Origin: Gemmatimonas sp.
GTDB taxonomy: Bacteria > Gemmatimonadota > Gemmatimonadetes > Gemmatimonadales > Gemmatimonadaceae
DNA length: 64,000 nt
Direction: 5' to 3'
NCBI RefSeq assembly: GCF_027531815.1
Contig: NZ_JAPZSK010000005.1
Span: 62,001 to 126,000, forward strand
The translations under genes were made by a program, and so were the position numbers. The notes under the pieces were generated by a model. That model was given only the letters and a program-made list of their open reading frames with translations, was not told the origin of the DNA and did no database searches. Shown here piece after piece: positions 35,309-44,042 of this stretch (its first letter is position 1; each line of letters starts with the position of its first letter).

Positions 35309-35677
35309 ATGGACCGCCTCTTCCTCCTCATCGGCGCACTCTCCGCGGGCATCTCCGTGGCCGCCGGCGCCTTCGGGGCGCACGCCCTGCGCGAGCGGGT
35401 CGAACCACGCCTGCTCGAGGTGTTCGAAACGGGCGCCCGGTACCAGATGTACCATGCGCTGGCGCTCTTCGCGGTGGCCTGGGTGGTTTCGCGCGCGCCG
35501 TCCACAGTGGGCACCGCGGCCGGCTGGCTCTTCCTGGCGGGGACCCTGCTCTTTTCGGGCTCGCTCTACGCGATGACCTTCACCGGCATCCGCGCCCTCG
35601 GCGCCATCACCCCGCTGGGTGGGGTCTGCTTCATCGCGGGGTGGGTCTGCCTCGCGCTCGCGTCGCGACAGGGCTGA
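35309..35677 (+). CDS. DUF423 (YgdD family) inner membrane protein
   Basis: The protein has 122 residues and four transmembrane helices. The conserved opening FLLIGALSAGISVAAGAFGAHALRER and the GARYQMYHALALF and FSGSLYAM motifs identify DUF423. Function is unknown. The gene is divergent from the amidohydrolase with only 70 bases between the two starts. Confidence 0.92.
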   Translation: MDRLFLLIGALSAGISVAAGAFGAHALRERVEPRLLEVFETGARYQMYHALALFAVAWVVSRAPSTVGTAAGWLFLAGTLLFSGSLYAMTFTGIRALGAITPLGGVCFIAGWVCLALASRQG

Positions 35678-35780
35678 GCGCTCGCGGCACATGGGGGTGA
35701 GGTGATGGGGCGGCTCCACTGAACCGCTCGTCGCTGTGCGGGGGTGACGGAGCCGCGCGCGCGGGGTGATCCTTCCTGAC

Positions 35781-36569
35781 ATGCTCCTCACGCAGCCCAC
35801 TCCGTCCCAACTGGCCGCCATCGCCGCGGTGTCCGCGATCAGCGGCGCGGTGAACTCCATTGCCGGCGGCGGCACCCTGCTCACTTTCCCGGCGCTGCTG
35901 GGGCTCGGGGTCACGCCGGTCGCCGCCAACGCCACCAGCACCGTGGCGCTCTGGCCCGGCTCCTTTGCGAGCATGATGGGCTATCGCCGCGAACTGCAGG
36001 GTGCCGAGCGGTGGGCCGTGAAGCTCGCCATCCCCAGTCTGCTGGGCGGTCTCACGGGCGCGGCGCTGCTCATGGCCACCTCCGATGAACAGTTCCGCGC
36101 AATCGTGCCGTGGCTGGTGTTCGGCGCCACGCTGCTCTTTGCCTTTCAGGGCAAGGTCATGCAGTGGCTGCGGCATTACATCACCGAGGTGCCGCACGGC
36201 CCTACGCCCATCGAGCCCACGCGCGCCATGATGCTGGGGCAGTACGTGGTGGCCATTTACGGTGGCTATTTCGGCGCCGGCGCCGGCATCGTGATGCTGG
36301 CCGCGTTCGGCCTCATGGGGATGACCAACATCCATCGCATGAACGGCCTCAAGAACTTCAACGGCATCTGCTTCAACGGCATTGCCGCCATCACCTTCGC
36401 GGTGAAAGGGCTGGTGAACTGGCCCATTGCGCTGGTCATGGCCATCGGCTCGAGCGCCGGCGGCTACGCCATGTCGGGACTCGCGCAGAAGGTGCCGCAG
36501 GCATGGGTACGAGGGGCGGTCTCGCTCATTGGCATCGGCAGCGCGGTGTGGCTCTTCTTGTCCCGCTAG
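35781..36569 (+). CDS. TSUP-family (TauE/SafE, DUF81) permease
   Basis: The protein has 262 residues and about eight transmembrane helices. The two TSUP repeats are visible: AVNSIAGGGTLLTFPALLGLGVTPVAANATSTVAL and GGYFGAGAGIVMLAAFGLMGMTNIHRMNGLKN, with the shared N/G/G signature. The family moves sulfite, sulfoacetate or other organosulfur anions across the inner membrane. The ATG at 35781 is preferred; a GTG 15 bases earlier is possible. Confidence 0.88.
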   Translation: MLLTQPTPSQLAAIAAVSAISGAVNSIAGGGTLLTFPALLGLGVTPVAANATSTVALWPGSFASMMGYRRELQGAERWAVKLAIPSLLGGLTGAALLMATSDEQFRAIVPWLVFGATLLFAFQGKVMQWLRHYITEVPHGPTPIEPTRAMMLGQYVVAIYGGYFGAGAGIVMLAAFGLMGMTNIHRMNGLKNFNGICFNGIAAITFAVKGLVNWPIALVMAIGSSAGGYAMSGLAQKVPQAWVRGAVSLIGIGSAVWLFLSR

Positions 36570-36581
36570 CGACGGGGCTTC

Positions 36582-36942
36582 CTCCGCGGGGGAACTACGC
36601 GTGAGCGACGACGCGTTGGCGCCCACGCGTTGGCAGCAACGTGTTGGCACGAACGCGTTGGCAGCAACGTGTTGGCACGAACGCGTTGGCACCAACGATG
36701 AGCCGCGCTGGCGACCACGAACCGCACCAACGCGAGGCAACAACGTGGGGTGGGGTCGGGGGGCGGCGGTGCCGGCGTCGTGGGCGTGGTCTCGGGCGCA
36801 GGTGACGTGGTTGCCCTGCGTTGGTGTTCCACGTTGGCGCCAGCGCGGCTCATCGTTGGTGCAAGAGCGTTCGTGCCCACACGTTGCTGCCAACGCGTGG
36901 GCGCCAACGCGTCGTTGCTCACGCGCTGTTGCCCCGCGTGGT
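36582..36942. repeat. Giant hairpin of ACGCGTTGG words between convergent genes
   Basis: The left arm starts GCGTGAGCGACGACGCG (36599-36615) and the right arm ends with its 16/17 complement (36908-36924); pairing continues inward through GCGCCCACGCGTTGGCAGC. The left arm alone has a 28-base duplication (units from about 36628 and 36656). This fills the 394-base gap between the TSUP and cupredoxin stops; no gene is visible in it. It could be an oversized bidirectional terminator or a structured DNA site. Confidence 0.8.
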
Positions 36943-36963
36943 TCGACCCCGACCCCGACCGGT

Positions 36964-37869
36964 CTATCGAACCGACAGCTGCTTGATCATGCCGTGCGCC
37001 AGGTGAGGCTTGCCGTCCTTCACATCCGGATCAAAGCAAATGATGCCGTACTCGCCCGCGGGCAGATCCACGGTGAGATACACCGTCTGCCCCGGCAGAA
37101 TGTCGGTAATGCCGCCAAAGGGGATCCCCGGCGGCGCGCCCACGGGCTTCTCGGCGAACTGCGCCATCTCCATGGGCGTCTTGCCGGGCATCAGCTTGGC
37201 CAGGAAGAACTCATGCGGCTGCGGGCCGCTGTTCTTCACCGCAATCACGTGCTTGCCCGCCGTGAGCGGCTTGTCGAAGATGAAGTCGTAGTCCTTGAGC
37301 GTCAGCGTGCGCGTGGGCGTGGGCGCCGCGCTCCTGTTGGCCGACGGCGTGACCTTGAGGTCCTTGATCATCCCCTTCATCACGTGCGGCGCACCATCGG
37401 GGCTGGGGATTACGCAGAAGGCCACGTAGTCGCCCGCCTCGAGGGTGCTGGTGAACTCGGTGATGCCCGCCGAGGCGTTGGGGCCGCCCACCGGCTTCAT
37501 CCATGCCGGCGGCGGACCGCCCGCCTTGAACCACGCGAGAATGTCTTTCGACGACTTCCCCGCTGGCACCTTTACCAAGTACACGTGGTGCAGCTCCTTG
37601 CCCTTGTTGGCGAGACGCATGGTGGTGAGCCCAGACGGCAGCGTGGCCGGCATGTCGAAGGCGTAGTCGGTGGTCGTGATGTTCACGACGTGGGCCGCCA
37701 TGACCGTGGCCGAGCCGATGGCACGCGACGCCACAGGGGCGTGCGCCATGCCGACACGCGCCGACTGCGCCGCCAGGGGAGTGGCAAGTGGCGACGCCTG
37801 CATGAGTGCGGTGCCCAGCAGGACGACCGCAACGAGCGGCCCTTGAGGATGCCGAGGAGTACGGTGCAT
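36964..37869 (-). CDS. Exported protein with two tandem cupredoxin-like domains
   Basis: The protein has 301 residues with a signal peptide ending near LAAQS. Domain 1 (about 60-175) has His94/95, Cys152, His162 and Met167. Domain 2 (about 185-301) has His219, Cys278, His289 and Met294. The H...C...H-x4-M order matches type 1 copper sites and the C-x(n)-DG-x-PH-xxx-GM loop of a common cupredoxin family. I infer two blue-copper centres, perhaps for periplasmic electron transfer or copper handling. No other copper gene is close. Confidence 0.75.
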   Translation of the reverse strand: MHRTPRHPQGPLVAVVLLGTALMQASPLATPLAAQSARVGMAHAPVASRAIGSATVMAAHVVNITTTDYAFDMPATLPSGLTTMRLANKGKELHHVYLVKVPAGKSSKDILAWFKAGGPPPAWMKPVGGPNASAGITEFTSTLEAGDYVAFCVIPSPDGAPHVMKGMIKDLKVTPSANRSAAPTPTRTLTLKDYDFIFDKPLTAGKHVIAVKNSGPQPHEFFLAKLMPGKTPMEMAQFAEKPVGAPPGIPFGGITDILPGQTVYLTVDLPAGEYGIICFDPDVKDGKPHLAHGMIKQLSVR

Positions 37870-38050
37870 AAGAAACTCACGGGCAGAAGGTGAACTCTAC
37901 CTGAACCCCGATAGACCCCGGGCGCAAGCGCAGGTATTGCCGAGCCCTGCCGTAGCGCGTTCCGACGCTGTGCAATCCCAATGCGTGCAGTGTCCTCCCC
38001 TCCAGCGCGTGGTCGCCCGCGTGGTTACCCGCGCCCGCATGCGTCAGTGC

Positions 38051-38170
38051 CAACGCGTCCCTGCCAACGCGTCCCTGCCAACGCGTCCCTGCCAACGCGT
38101 CCCTGCCAACGCGTCCCTGCCAACGCGTCCCTACCAACGCGTCCCTACCAACGCGTCCCTACCAACGCGT
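38051..38170. repeat. 14-base tandem array, nine units, each with ACGCGT
   Basis: CAACGCGTCCCTGC repeats every 14 bases at 38051, 38065 and on to 38163; the last three junctions read CTAC instead of CTGC. It lies in the 352-base gap between the dehydrogenase stop and the cupredoxin start; no gene is visible in that gap. On the minus strand it contains the word ACGCGTTGGCAG that also builds the hairpin at 36582-36942. Confidence 0.92.
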
Positions 38171-38221
38171 ATTCGATCGCGCGCAGTCCCCCCGCGCAGT
38201 TCCCCCGCCCCCGCGCCGCCC

Positions 38222-38917
38222 CTACCGCTCTCGCTTCGGCGACAGCACCCGCACTTCCACCCGGTGCACCAGCACCTCCGGCGCCGTGTTCACCACACTC
38301 ATCACGGCCGCCGCCACATCGTCAGGGCGCAACTGCGCGCTTCCCTTGGGGGCACTACGCCCCGAAAACGCCGTCTCCACCGACCCCGGGCTCACGACGC
38401 TCACCTTCACCCCGGCGTCGCGTACCTCCAGCATGAGATTCTCGGCGAACCCCATCACCGCATGCTTCGTGGTGGCATACCCCGCCCCGCCCACGAAGGC
38501 GCTGCGACCGGCAATGGAACCGATGATCACCACGTGCCCGCGCCCGCGCGCCACCATCCCCGGCAGCAGCGCGCGCGTCACGTGAAACAGCGCATTCACG
38601 TTCACGTCCATCATGCGCTGCCACTCGGCAGGTGCGAGTTCAAGCAGCGGCTTCATCACCCCAACACCCGCGTTGTTCACCAGCACCTCCACCGCGCGGC
38701 CCTGCAACGCCTGCGAAACCGCCGCGCCATCGGCCACATCCAGCACCAGCGCCTCCGCCTGACCACCGGCCGCCGTGATCTCGTCCACGACGCCGCGCAG
38801 CGCCGCCGCATCGCGCGCGGCCACGATCACGTGGTGCGTGGCCGCCAGACGAAGCGCGATGGCGCGCCCGATCCCGCGGGAGCCACCAGTCACAAGAGCG
38901 ACGGGGTTGTTGGTCAT
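38222..38917 (-). CDS. Short-chain dehydrogenase/reductase
   Basis: The protein has 231 residues, classical SDR length. It has the NAD(P)-binding TGGSRGIGRAIAL motif (Arg after the first Gly-x pair suggests NADPH), the structural NNAGVGV, and the YATTKHA catalytic Tyr-x3-Lys with Ser (IGSIAGRSA) upstream. The ATG at 38917 is used; a GTG two codons earlier is possible. The substrate is unknown. Confidence 0.92.
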   Translation of the reverse strand: MTNNPVALVTGGSRGIGRAIALRLAATHHVIVAARDAAALRGVVDEITAAGGQAEALVLDVADGAAVSQALQGRAVEVLVNNAGVGVMKPLLELAPAEWQRMMDVNVNALFHVTRALLPGMVARGRGHVVIIGSIAGRSAFVGGAGYATTKHAVMGFAENLMLEVRDAGVKVSVVSPGSVETAFSGRSAPKGSAQLRPDDVAAAVMSVVNTAPEVLVHRVEVRVLSPKRER

Positions 38918-39110
38918 GGGCACACGCTATGTGGCGCGCACCACGCCGGCAAGCAGATCAGGTCGCTGCGGACCACCACACGACCGCACCGCTGCACGAT
39001 CCGGCCACCGCCCTGCACACACGGGAACACTCGCGGGATGCGGACCGGCACCACGCGCCGGCGCCGCACCCCACCTGCACCCCACCTGCGCCCCGCCGCG
39101 CCGCGTCCCG

Positions 39111-41624
39111 TCAATCCGCCGGCGTCGCCACCAGCGCCACCGCCGTAAGCAGCCCCGGCCACGCCGACTGCGGCGACGCCTTGGTTGCGCGCGTCACCAC
39201 CGGGGCCTCGGCCAGGTCCACCTCGAAGGTACTCCCCGCCCCCGACAGGAAGCGCACACCCACCTCGGCGCCCGTGGTCACCACGCCCACCACCGCGCCC
39301 ACGCGTTCGGCCGACGTGAGCAGCTGCACCCCCTGCCCCCCGCGCCCCTGCAGCGGAATGGATTCCACCGCCACCTGCTTCACATGCCCCAGCGTCGTGC
39401 CGGCGCACACCGACTGGCCCCCGTGCACCACGGCCATCGACACCACGGCATCATCGTCCTTGAGCACGATGCCGCGCACGCCACCGGCGTCACGCCCCAT
39501 GTCGCGCACCTCCGACTCGTGGAAGCGAATGACCTGTCCGTGGCGTGTGGCCAGCAGCAGCTCGTCCTGCCCCGTGGTGAACGCCGCCCCCACCAGCTTG
39601 TCTCCCGCGTCCAGGCGAATGGCCTTGATGCCGGCCAGGCGCGCGTTGCGGAACTCCCGGATGCCGGTGCGCTTCACCTGCCCCGTGGCCGTCACCATGG
39701 TCACGAAGAGCGGATGCGCGAAGTCGCGCACGATGGCACCAAGCACCGGGGCCCCCTGCTTCGGCCACTCGATGACATCCTTGAGCGGCGTCCCGCGCCC
39801 GCTGCGTGCCGCGGTGGGCAGCTCGCTGCCGAAGAGCGTGAACGCCTGTCCGTCGGTGGAGAGCACGAACACGCTCTCCGTCTGCCGCAGCCGCCCCTTC
39901 ACCATGGGCAGTTCGTCGGTGGGCACCTCGCGCTCGGCGTCGCCACTGTCCTTGCGCGCCCGCCCGCTGGGCAGCGGCTGCTGCAGCACGCGCCCGCCGT
40001 ACGTCACCACGCCCACCACCTCGGCGTCGGCCACCGTTTCCGCCACCTCGTCGGCCGTCTCCAGCGACACGATTTCAGTGCGCCGCGCATCGCCGAAGCG
40101 GTCCACGATCTCCTGCACCTCCACCGCGAGCGCCGCCATGCGCTTCTCCGGTGACGCCAGCAACGCCGCCAGCTCCTTGATGCGCGCCTTGAGCTCCTTC
40201 GCTTCGGTCTTGAGCGCCGTGACCTCGAGCCCGGTGAGCTTGGCCAACCGCAGCGCGAGGATGGCGTCGGCCTGGATCTCGCTGAGCGTGTACTCCTTGC
40301 GCAGCCGCGCGTGCGCCTGCTCGGTGTCCCTGGCGGTCTTGATGAGCTGCACCACGCGGTCGATGTCGTTCACCGCAACGAGCAGCCCCTCCACGATGTG
40401 CAGCCGCGCTTCCGCCTTGGCCTTCTGAAACTCGGTGCGCTTGACCAGCACCTCGTGCCGGTGCGTGATGTAATGGTCGATGAGACCACGCAACCCGAGC
40501 TCACGCGGCACCAGGCGCCCGTGCTCCGGCACGAGGCACAGGTTGATGACGCCGAAGGTGACCTCGAGCCCCGTGAGCTTGTACAGGCGCGCCAGCAGCT
40601 TCTTGGGCTCGGCGTCGCGCTTGAGCTCGATGACCACGCGCAACCCCTCGCGGTCGGACTCGTCGCGCAGCGCGCTGATCCCCACCAGCTTCTCGTCCTT
40701 CACCAGGTCGGCAATCTGTTCGATGATGCGCGCCTTGTTGGCCTGGTACGGCAGTTCGGTCACCACCAGCTGCGCGCGCGTGCTCCCCGGCCGTGCCTCG
40801 AGCACCACCCGCGCGCGGTTGATGAGGCGGCCGCGCCCCGTCTCCATGTACTGCCTGATCCCGTCCTTGCCCACGATGAGCGCCGCCGTGGGGAAGTCGG
40901 GGCCCTTCACGATCTTGCGCAGCTCATCGAGCGCCACCGTGGGCTCCTCGATGACGCGAATGATGGCCTTGCCGATTTCGCGCAGGTTGTGTGGCGGCAT
41001 GTTGGTGGCCATGCCCACGGCAATGCCGCTCACCCCGTTCACGAGGAGATTGGGGATGGCCGCCGGCAACACGGCGGGTTCCTTGAGGCGATCGTCGAAG
41101 TTGGGCACGAAGCCCACCGTGTCCTGATCGATCCCCTCCAGCAGCGCCACCCCCGGCGCCGCCATGCGCGCCTCGGTGTAGCGGTACGCCGCCGCCGGGT
41201 CACCGTCGATGGAGCCGAAGTTGCCCTGCCCTTCGATGAGCGGATAGCGCAGCGAGAAGTCCTGCACCATGCGCACGAGCGCGTCGTACACGCTGCTGTC
41301 GCCGTGCGGGTGGTACTTGCCCAGCACATCGCCCACCACCGTCGCCGCCTTCTTGAACGGGCGCCCCGGCGCGAGCCCCAGTTCGTTCATGGCGTACAGG
41401 ATGCGGCGGTTCACCGGCTTGAGGCCGTCACGCACATCGGGCAGCGCACGCGACGTGATCACGCTCATCGAGTAGTTGATGAACGAGGCCTTCATTTCGT
41501 CGGTGACTTCCCGCGGCATGACGCGCTCGCGGCGCGGCGTGGGAGCAGGTGCGGACTTGGTGCGGGGGGGCATCGGCAACGGCAAACGAGTAGGACCGCG
41601 TGACGTGGACGGCGTCACAGACAT
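39111..41624 (-). CDS. gyrA: Type II topoisomerase subunit A (GyrA-like)
   Basis: The protein has about 837 residues. The breakage-reunion domain is intact: [18 protein letters not shown] with Ser and Asp at the quinolone-determining positions, and the catalytic Tyr in [11 protein letters not shown]. The C-terminal domain of beta-pinwheel blades contains one GyrA-box-like QGRGGQG, close to the canonical Q-R-R-G-G-K-G, so it is more GyrA- than ParC-like. It supercoils or decatenates DNA with a B subunit encoded elsewhere. The extra N-terminal Pro/Arg-rich 35 residues and weak ribosome sites leave the start uncertain (41624 or 41573). Confidence 0.9.
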   Translation of the reverse strand: MSVTPSTSRGPTRLPLPMPPRTKSAPAPTPRRERVMPREVTDEMKASFINYSMSVITSRALPDVRDGLKPVNRRILYAMNELGLAPGRPFKKAATVVGDVLGKYHPHGDSSVYDALVRMVQDFSLRYPLIEGQGNFGSIDGDPAAAYRYTEARMAAPGVALLEGIDQDTVGFVPNFDDRLKEPAVLPAAIPNLLVNGVSGIAVGMATNMPPHNLREIGKAIIRVIEEPTVALDELRKIVKGPDFPTAALIVGKDGIRQYMETGRGRLINRARVVLEARPGSTRAQLVVTELPYQANKARIIEQIADLVKDEKLVGISALRDESDREGLRVVIELKRDAEPKKLLARLYKLTGLEVTFGVINLCLVPEHGRLVPRELGLRGLIDHYITHRHEVLVKRTEFQKAKAEARLHIVEGLLVAVNDIDRVVQLIKTARDTEQAHARLRKEYTLSEIQADAILALRLAKLTGLEVTALKTEAKELKARIKELAALLASPEKRMAALAVEVQEIVDRFGDARRTEIVSLETADEVAETVADAEVVGVVTYGGRVLQQPLPSGRARKDSGDAEREVPTDELPMVKGRLRQTESVFVLSTDGQAFTLFGSELPTAARSGRGTPLKDVIEWPKQGAPVLGAIVRDFAHPLFVTMVTATGQVKRTGIREFRNARLAGIKAIRLDAGDKLVGAAFTTGQDELLLATRHGQVIRFHESEVRDMGRDAGGVRGIVLKDDDAVVSMAVVHGGQSVCAGTTLGHVKQVAVESIPLQGRGGQGVQLLTSAERVGAVVGVVTTGAEVGVRFLSGAGSTFEVDLAEAPVVTRATKASPQSAWPGLLTAVALVATPAD

Positions 41625-41726
41625 CGGGAGTGACAATTAACGCACCGACGGCGCACATTGGCACCCGCCACCTCGGCCATTGACAATTGGGCGGCGCTGT
41701 TCCCGTATTCGCGCGTGAACCCGAGC

Positions 41727-42905
41727 ATGCATCTCGTCTACCTCTGCGGGGAGTATCCCCCGGCGTCGCACGGCGGGATTGGCACGTTCACCCGCGCCAT
41801 GGCCCACGCCATGACGGCACGCGGGCACACGGTCACGGTGCTGGGGGTGCAGCGCGGCCTGACGGCCGTGCACGACGCGCGCGACGGCCTCGTGCGTGTG
41901 CTGCGCCTCCCCTCGCGCGGGGGCGGCGTGGGGGTGCTGGCCGACGCGCGCGCGCTGGGGCGGGCGCTGGCCGCGGTGCACACGCAGCAGCCGGTGCAGC
42001 TGGTGGAGGGGCCGGAGGGCGCCTTTGCGCTGCTGCCGCTGCCGCGCGGCGTGGCGCGTGTGGTGCGCCTGCACGGCGGGCACCACTTCTTTGCGCACCT
42101 CGAGGGGCGCCCGCTGCGCCACGGGCGCGCCTGGGCCGAACACCGGTCACTGCGCCGCGCCACGCACCTGTGCGCCGTGAGCGACTTCGTGGCGCGCACC
42201 ACCACCGCGCTGGTGCCGGCCGTGGCGGCGCGGCCGGTCACGGTACTCCCCAACCCCGTGGACACGCTTCAGTTCGCCCCCCGCCCCGACGTGACGCCGC
42301 TCCCCGGGCAGCTGCTCTTCGTGGGCACGCTGTGCAACAAGAAGGGGGTGCGCGAGCTGCTGCAGGCCTTTACTGCCGTGGCGCCGCAGCTGCCGCAGGC
42401 CACGCTCGAGCTCATTGGCCGCGACAGCCGGGACCCGGCCACCGGCGGTTCGTATGGCCAGGCCATGGCCGCGCTCGTTCCCTCGGCGCTGTCCTCGCGC
42501 GTACGCTTTGCCGGGGTGCGGCCGCACGCCGAGGTGGCCGAGGCGCTCGCGCGCGCCACGGTGTTCGTTTTTCCCTCCAAGGCTGAAGCGCAGGGGTTGG
42601 CGGCGCTCGAAGGCATGGCCACCGGCACCGCCTGCATCATCAGCGCGCTGGGGCCAGGCCCCGAAACGGCGGTGCACGAGGAGAGTGCGCTGCTGGTGGA
42701 CCCCACCAACGTGCCGGCGCTGGCCGCCGCCATCACGCGCCTGCTCACCGATGCGCCGCTGCGCGCGCGCCTGGGTGCGGCCGCCCGCGCGCGCTGCCTC
42801 GAGCACTTCGCTCTGGCGCAGCTGGCTCCGCGCAACGAGGCGTTCTATGCGCGCTGCGTGGCCGACGTGCGCGGCGAGGTGCGCGGCGAGGTGCGGGGTG
42901 GATAG
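41727..42905 (+). CDS. GT4-family glycosyltransferase, first gene of the polysaccharide locus
   Basis: The protein has 392 residues with the GT-B fold: the N-terminal donor-acceptor opening LVYLCGEYPPASHGGIGTFTR, then LLFVGTLCNKKGVRELLQAF and the C-terminal motif FPSKAEAQGLAALEGMATGTA. It should transfer a sugar from a nucleotide-sugar to a lipid-linked intermediate in the cytoplasm. It ends with a short tandem repeat (VRGEVRGEVRGG) whose DNA supplies the next gene's start codon, overlapping by eight bases. Divergent from the gyrA-like gene. Confidence 0.9.
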   Translation: MHLVYLCGEYPPASHGGIGTFTRAMAHAMTARGHTVTVLGVQRGLTAVHDARDGLVRVLRLPSRGGGVGVLADARALGRALAAVHTQQPVQLVEGPEGAFALLPLPRGVARVVRLHGGHHFFAHLEGRPLRHGRAWAEHRSLRRATHLCAVSDFVARTTTALVPAVAARPVTVLPNPVDTLQFAPRPDVTPLPGQLLFVGTLCNKKGVRELLQAFTAVAPQLPQATLELIGRDSRDPATGGSYGQAMAALVPSALSSRVRFAGVRPHAEVAEALARATVFVFPSKAEAQGLAALEGMATGTACIISALGPGPETAVHEESALLVDPTNVPALAAAITRLLTDAPLRARLGAAARARCLEHFALAQLAPRNEAFYARCVADVRGEVRGEVRGG

Positions 42906-44028
42906 CCCGCTCGGCGCGCTGGTGCCGCGGCTGGCCATCGTGTCGCACGTGGTGCACTACCAGCACGACGGGCAGCTACACGCCTACGGCCCGTACGCGC
43001 GGGAGATCGACGTGTGGGCGTCGCTCTTTCCCGAGGTGGTGATCGTGTCGCCGCTGCGCCACGCGCCACCGCCCGCCGATGCCGCCCCGCTGGCGGCGCG
43101 CAACGTGGTGGTGCGGGCCTTTCCCGAGTCGGGGGGGGTGAGTGCAGCGGCCAAGCTCTGGCAGGCGGTGCGGGCGCCGTGGCTGGCGTGGCGGCTCTGG
43201 CGGCTGTTGGGCGATGCCAACGCCATTCACGTGCGCTGCCCCGGCAACGTGGGGCTGCTGGGGGCGCTGGTGGCGCCGCTGCGGTCGCGCCGGCTGGTGG
43301 CCAAGTACGCCGGGCAATGGGGCGGCTATGCGGGGGAGGCGGCCACGGTGCGCTGGCAGCGCTGGCTGCTGCGCTCCCGCTGGTGGCGCGGCCCGGTCAC
43401 GGTGTACGGCCGGCACCCGAGCGACCCGCCGCACATCGTGAGCTTCTTCACGGCCTCGTTCACCGGTGAGCAGTTGGCGCGGGCCCGGCGGTCCGCGGCG
43501 GCACGCCCCCCGGCGCCGACGCCGCCGTATCGCGTGCTGTTCGTGGGGCGACTGAGTGCGGCCAAGCGGGCCCACGTGGTGCTCGAGGCGGTGGCGCAGC
43601 TGCCCGCCACGGTCGTGAGCGCCTGCACCATTGTGGGCGATGGCCCCGAACGGGCGCGTCTCGAGGCGCAGGGGGCGGGAGACCCGCGGGTGCGCTTTGC
43701 CGGTGCCCTGCCCTTTGCCGACGTACTGGCGCAGTACGAGCAGCATGATGTGCTGGTGCTGGTGAGCGAAACCGAGGGCTGGCCCAAGGTCGTACATGAG
43801 GCGCAGGCGTTTGGGATGCGGGTAGTCACGCGCCACGACAGCGCAGCTGGAAACGCGCGGCCGGCGCCGGCGCTGTTTACGGCGGCTGACGTGGCGCGCG
43901 CCATCGCGTGCCCACCGCCGCACCACGCGGGTGCGCCTGGCAATGGGCCCACGGCGACGTACGACCTGAACGCCCTCGGGAAATCGCTGCAGGCGCTCCT
44001 TTCCCAGCTCTGGAGCCTTCCCGAGTGA
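42898..44028 (+). CDS. GT4-family glycosyltransferase (paralogue of the enzyme at 46555)
   Basis: The protein has 376 residues. The GTG start lies inside the preceding gene's end. The N-terminal domain has the unusual patterns YAREIDVWASLFPEVVIVSPL, HVRCPGNVGLLGAL and KYAGQWGGYAGE; the C-terminal half has LFVGRLSAAKRAHVVLEA and ETEGWPKVVHEAQAFG. The same N-terminal patterns occur in the gene at 46555-47742, so both act on similar acceptors. Donor sugar unknown. Confidence 0.88.
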   Translation: MDSPLGALVPRLAIVSHVVHYQHDGQLHAYGPYAREIDVWASLFPEVVIVSPLRHAPPPADAAPLAARNVVVRAFPESGGVSAAAKLWQAVRAPWLAWRLWRLLGDANAIHVRCPGNVGLLGALVAPLRSRRLVAKYAGQWGGYAGEAATVRWQRWLLRSRWWRGPVTVYGRHPSDPPHIVSFFTASFTGEQLARARRSAAARPPAPTPPYRVLFVGRLSAAKRAHVVLEAVAQLPATVVSACTIVGDGPERARLEAQGAGDPRVRFAGALPFADVLAQYEQHDVLVLVSETEGWPKVVHEAQAFGMRVVTRHDSAAGNARPAPALFTAADVARAIACPPPHHAGAPGNGPTATYDLNALGKSLQALLSQLWSLPE

Positions 44029-44042
44029 ATAGATTTCCATGA

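Noticed and set aside
38051-38170. The regular 14-base repeats as a CRISPR array
   Set aside because: There are no spacers between units and no cas genes; the repeats are contiguous.
39111-41624. Assigning the topoisomerase subunit as ParC
   Set aside because: A GyrA-box-like QGRGGQG is present in the C-terminal domain; ParC lacks it. The box is degenerate, so some doubt remains.
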